Positions 19,734-21,459 of a stretch of DNA of 21,459 nt are shown in pieces (position 1 is the first letter of the stretch; each line of letters begins with the position of its first letter). The notes under the pieces are model-generated. The model was not told the DNA's origin and did no database searches. It worked only from the letters and a program-made list of their open reading frames with translations. This DNA is from JANFXS01 sp022791155 (GTDB lineage: Bacteria; Bacillota; Clostridia; Lachnospirales; Anaerotignaceae), in contig CATJUX010000078.1 of NCBI GenBank assembly GCA_949743895.1, positions 1 to 21,459 on the forward strand, read 5' to 3'. The position numbers and the translations under genes are program-made.

Positions 19734-21459
19734 CTACACCTCAATTTCTTTTGCAATGGCATGATTTGTTATTATATCGCGTTTATTGTAATTGAACAAT
19801 ATATAAGTCTCTTTTTTTTGAATTTTGTCGCTTTCCGAATATATTATTGGGTTAACACAAAATTTTTCAAACGCGCACATTCGGCTCAGTTGTGCTGGTG
19901 AAAATTTAGCGAGATCTGGAATATACTTTTCAACATTTTCGCTGTTTGAGAAAAAACGGCGCTTTTTATTTTTCAGTTCATAATCTGGGGCAGAAAGCCA
20001 TGAAGGATATGAACTCAAATTGTCGCTTAAAAACATGTCATATTTCAGCAAGTTGACTATTATTTCTATCTCGTCTTCAAAGAACTTGTGTGACGCAAAT
20101 TCAAAAAATATTTCAAACAGCTTACTTTTGCTGTGGTTTATGCTGTAATATCCGTTTTTCTCCCAATGTGATGAAAATTCCTCATAAAAAATGAATGGTG
20201 AATCATAAAGAGAAACTATATATTTAATTGTGTTGACAGCTTTGGGGCTGTTGTAATATGTCTCCAATATATTTTCAATGTTTTTAAGTTTTATCATTTT
20301 TTCAAATGAAATGTCTTTTGTGAAAAGAACTTCATAGGGGGCTGTGTCTTTATATACTATGCCATATTTTTCTGCCGATTCTTTGAGGCCAGAGCCTTTC
20401 AAAATCTTGAGAAATCCAAGCTGAAGCTGGTTTGGCCACAGTGAGTGGACACTGTTGAAAGAATTTGAGAATGAATTGTAATCTTCGCATGGAAGTCCAG
20501 CGATTAAATCCAAATGTATATGTATATTTTTTAGCTCTTTAATTTTCATTATAATTTCTTTGAGCTTTGAAAACTCAAAGCTTCTTTTCACGGCGTTCAG
20601 TGTTTCACAGTTTGTTGACTGCACGCCTATTTCAAATTGAAAAAGCCCTTCACGTGCTTTTGACAAAAGCTGAATTGTTTCATCATCAACAATATGGCCT
20701 TCTATTTCCATGTGAAAGTTTGTTATGCCGTTGTCATTTTCGATTAAATATTTCCATATTGCCATTGAATGATGTTTGTTGCAATTGAATGTTCTGTCAA
20801 CAAATTTCACTTGACGAACTTTGTTTTTGAGGAAGAAGTCAAGACTTTTGAAAACGTTTTCAAGCGGCACAAATCTCACGCCTTTTTCAATTGATGAAAG
20901 ACAAAACTGACAGTTGAACGGACAGCCGCGCTGTGTCTCAAAATATATTATTTTGTTTTCAAATTCTGAAATGTCATTGTATACAAACGGAAGGTTTTCG
21001 AGGCTCAAAGGTTCAGCTGGAGGATTGGAAACAATTTTGTTTTCATGGCGGAACGTGATTCCATTCAGTTGTTCAAATGGTTTATTTTCAATCATTGCGG
21101 AAACTATATTATAAAATGTTTTTTCGCCCTCGCCGCGTATGATAATGTCTATCTGTTCATTTTCTTTTAGAAAGTTTTCGCTTTCATAGCTCACTTCGGG
21201 GCCGCCGCATATTATAACACATTTGGGAAGAATCTTTTTCAAATTTTTTGACAGAGATTTAACCATGTTTATGTTCCATATATAACATGAAAAACATACA
21301 ACATCAGGATGTTTTTTGAATATTTCGGTCAGAATGTAGTCTTCATGGTTGTTTATTGTATATTCAACACACTCAATATTTTCACTAAAACGTGAGCTAT
21401 ACTCCTTCAAATAGCGTATGGCTAATGATGAATGTATAAATTTTGCATTTATGGCGGGG
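19734..21459 (-). CDS. B12-binding-type radical SAM protein (DUF4080-like), 5' truncated
   Basis: The frame stays open to the window edge: the last 49 bases encode AINAKFIHSSLAIRY before the first in-frame TTG at 21410. The true start is therefore beyond position 21459, probably by only a few codons. The visible 574 residues comprise a cobalamin-binding-like Rossmann domain (to about residue 130, including the GGPEVSYES and IIRGEGE segments), a radical SAM core with C-x3-C-x2-C at visible Cys179, Cys183 and Cys186 (RGCPFNCQFC), and a C-terminal region of the DUF4080 kind. I see no DxHxxG cobalamin-ligand motif in the visible part. Proteins of this group are widespread in Clostridia and their substrates are not established. 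nth follows after one base. Confidence 0.9.
   Translation of the reverse strand, partial: PAINAKFIHSSLAIRYLKEYSSRFSENIECVEYTINNHEDYILTEIFKKHPDVVCFSCYIWNINMVKSLSKNLKKILPKCVIICGGPEVSYESENFLKENEQIDIIIRGEGEKTFYNIVSAMIENKPFEQLNGITFRHENKIVSNPPAEPLSLENLPFVYNDISEFENKIIYFETQRGCPFNCQFCLSSIEKGVRFVPLENVFKSLDFFLKNKVRQVKFVDRTFNCNKHHSMAIWKYLIENDNGITNFHMEIEGHIVDDETIQLLSKAREGLFQFEIGVQSTNCETLNAVKRSFEFSKLKEIIMKIKELKNIHIHLDLIAGLPCEDYNSFSNSFNSVHSLWPNQLQLGFLKILKGSGLKESAEKYGIVYKDTAPYEVLFTKDISFEKMIKLKNIENILETYYNSPKAVNTIKYIVSLYDSPFIFYEEFSSHWEKNGYYSINHSKSKLFEIFFEFASHKFFEDEIEIIVNLLKYDMFLSDNLSSYPSWLSAPDYELKNKKRRFFSNSENVEKYIPDLAKFSPAQLSRMCAFEKFCVNPIIYSESDKIQKKETYILFNYNKRDIITNHAIAKEIEV

Noticed and set aside
21408..21410. 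TTG at 21410 as the start of the radical SAM protein
   Set aside because: The upstream 16 codons are open and encode residues typical of the family N-terminus, so this is an internal leucine codon and the gene is cut by the window edge.

Overview
The window is an AT-rich stretch of core chromosome, most likely from an anaerobic, low-GC member of the Clostridia. The evidence is a class III (oxygen-sensitive) ribonucleotide reductase with its activase, a hydroxybutyryl-CoA dehydrogenase / crotonase / thiolase operon, meso-diaminopimelate synthesis by the DapL aminotransferase route, ATP-dependent PEP carboxykinase, a YlmC/YmxH-type spore-related small protein, a DUF4080-type radical SAM protein, and strong purine-rich ribosome binding sites. 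A Lachnospiraceae-like fermenter is plausible, but the sequence does not fix the family. I see no mobile element, CRISPR array, rRNA or tRNA.

Layout. (1) 1-3390, + strand: a structured-looking leader, dapF, dapL, an unrecognised 290-residue protein, and an intrinsic terminator. (2) 3667-5253, - strand: pckA, alone, with a near-consensus promoter. (3) 5769-9010, + strand: dprA and topA, with a topA terminator. (4) 9383-12622, + strand: tandem promoters with a Rex-like operator, then hbd-crt-thl and a perfect 10-bp terminator. (5) 12667-15505, - strand: a class A penicillin-binding protein converging on the thiolase operon. (6) 15611-18605, - strand: nrdD-nrdG, whose promoter carries two NrdR-box-like sequences. 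(7) 18691-18954, + strand: the YlmC/YmxH-family gene. (8) 19091 to the right edge, - strand: a B12-binding-type radical SAM gene cut by the window edge, followed one base later by nth (endonuclease III).

How the genes work together. dapF, dapL and the penicillin-binding protein serve peptidoglycan: DapL makes LL-DAP, DapF converts it to meso-DAP, and the PBP polymerises and cross-links glycan. hbd, crt and thl interconvert acetyl-CoA and crotonyl-CoA and can reoxidise NAD(P)H. pckA links PEP and oxaloacetate. dprA, topA and nth handle DNA, and nrdDG supplies dNTPs without oxygen.

No clearly new multi-gene system is present. The observations most worth checking are regulatory: a possible three-way-junction leader before dapF, a promoter running straight into a terminator before dprA, a Rex-like site before hbd, and paired NrdR-like boxes before nrdD. 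The uncharacterised 290-residue protein beside the dap genes is the main unknown gene.
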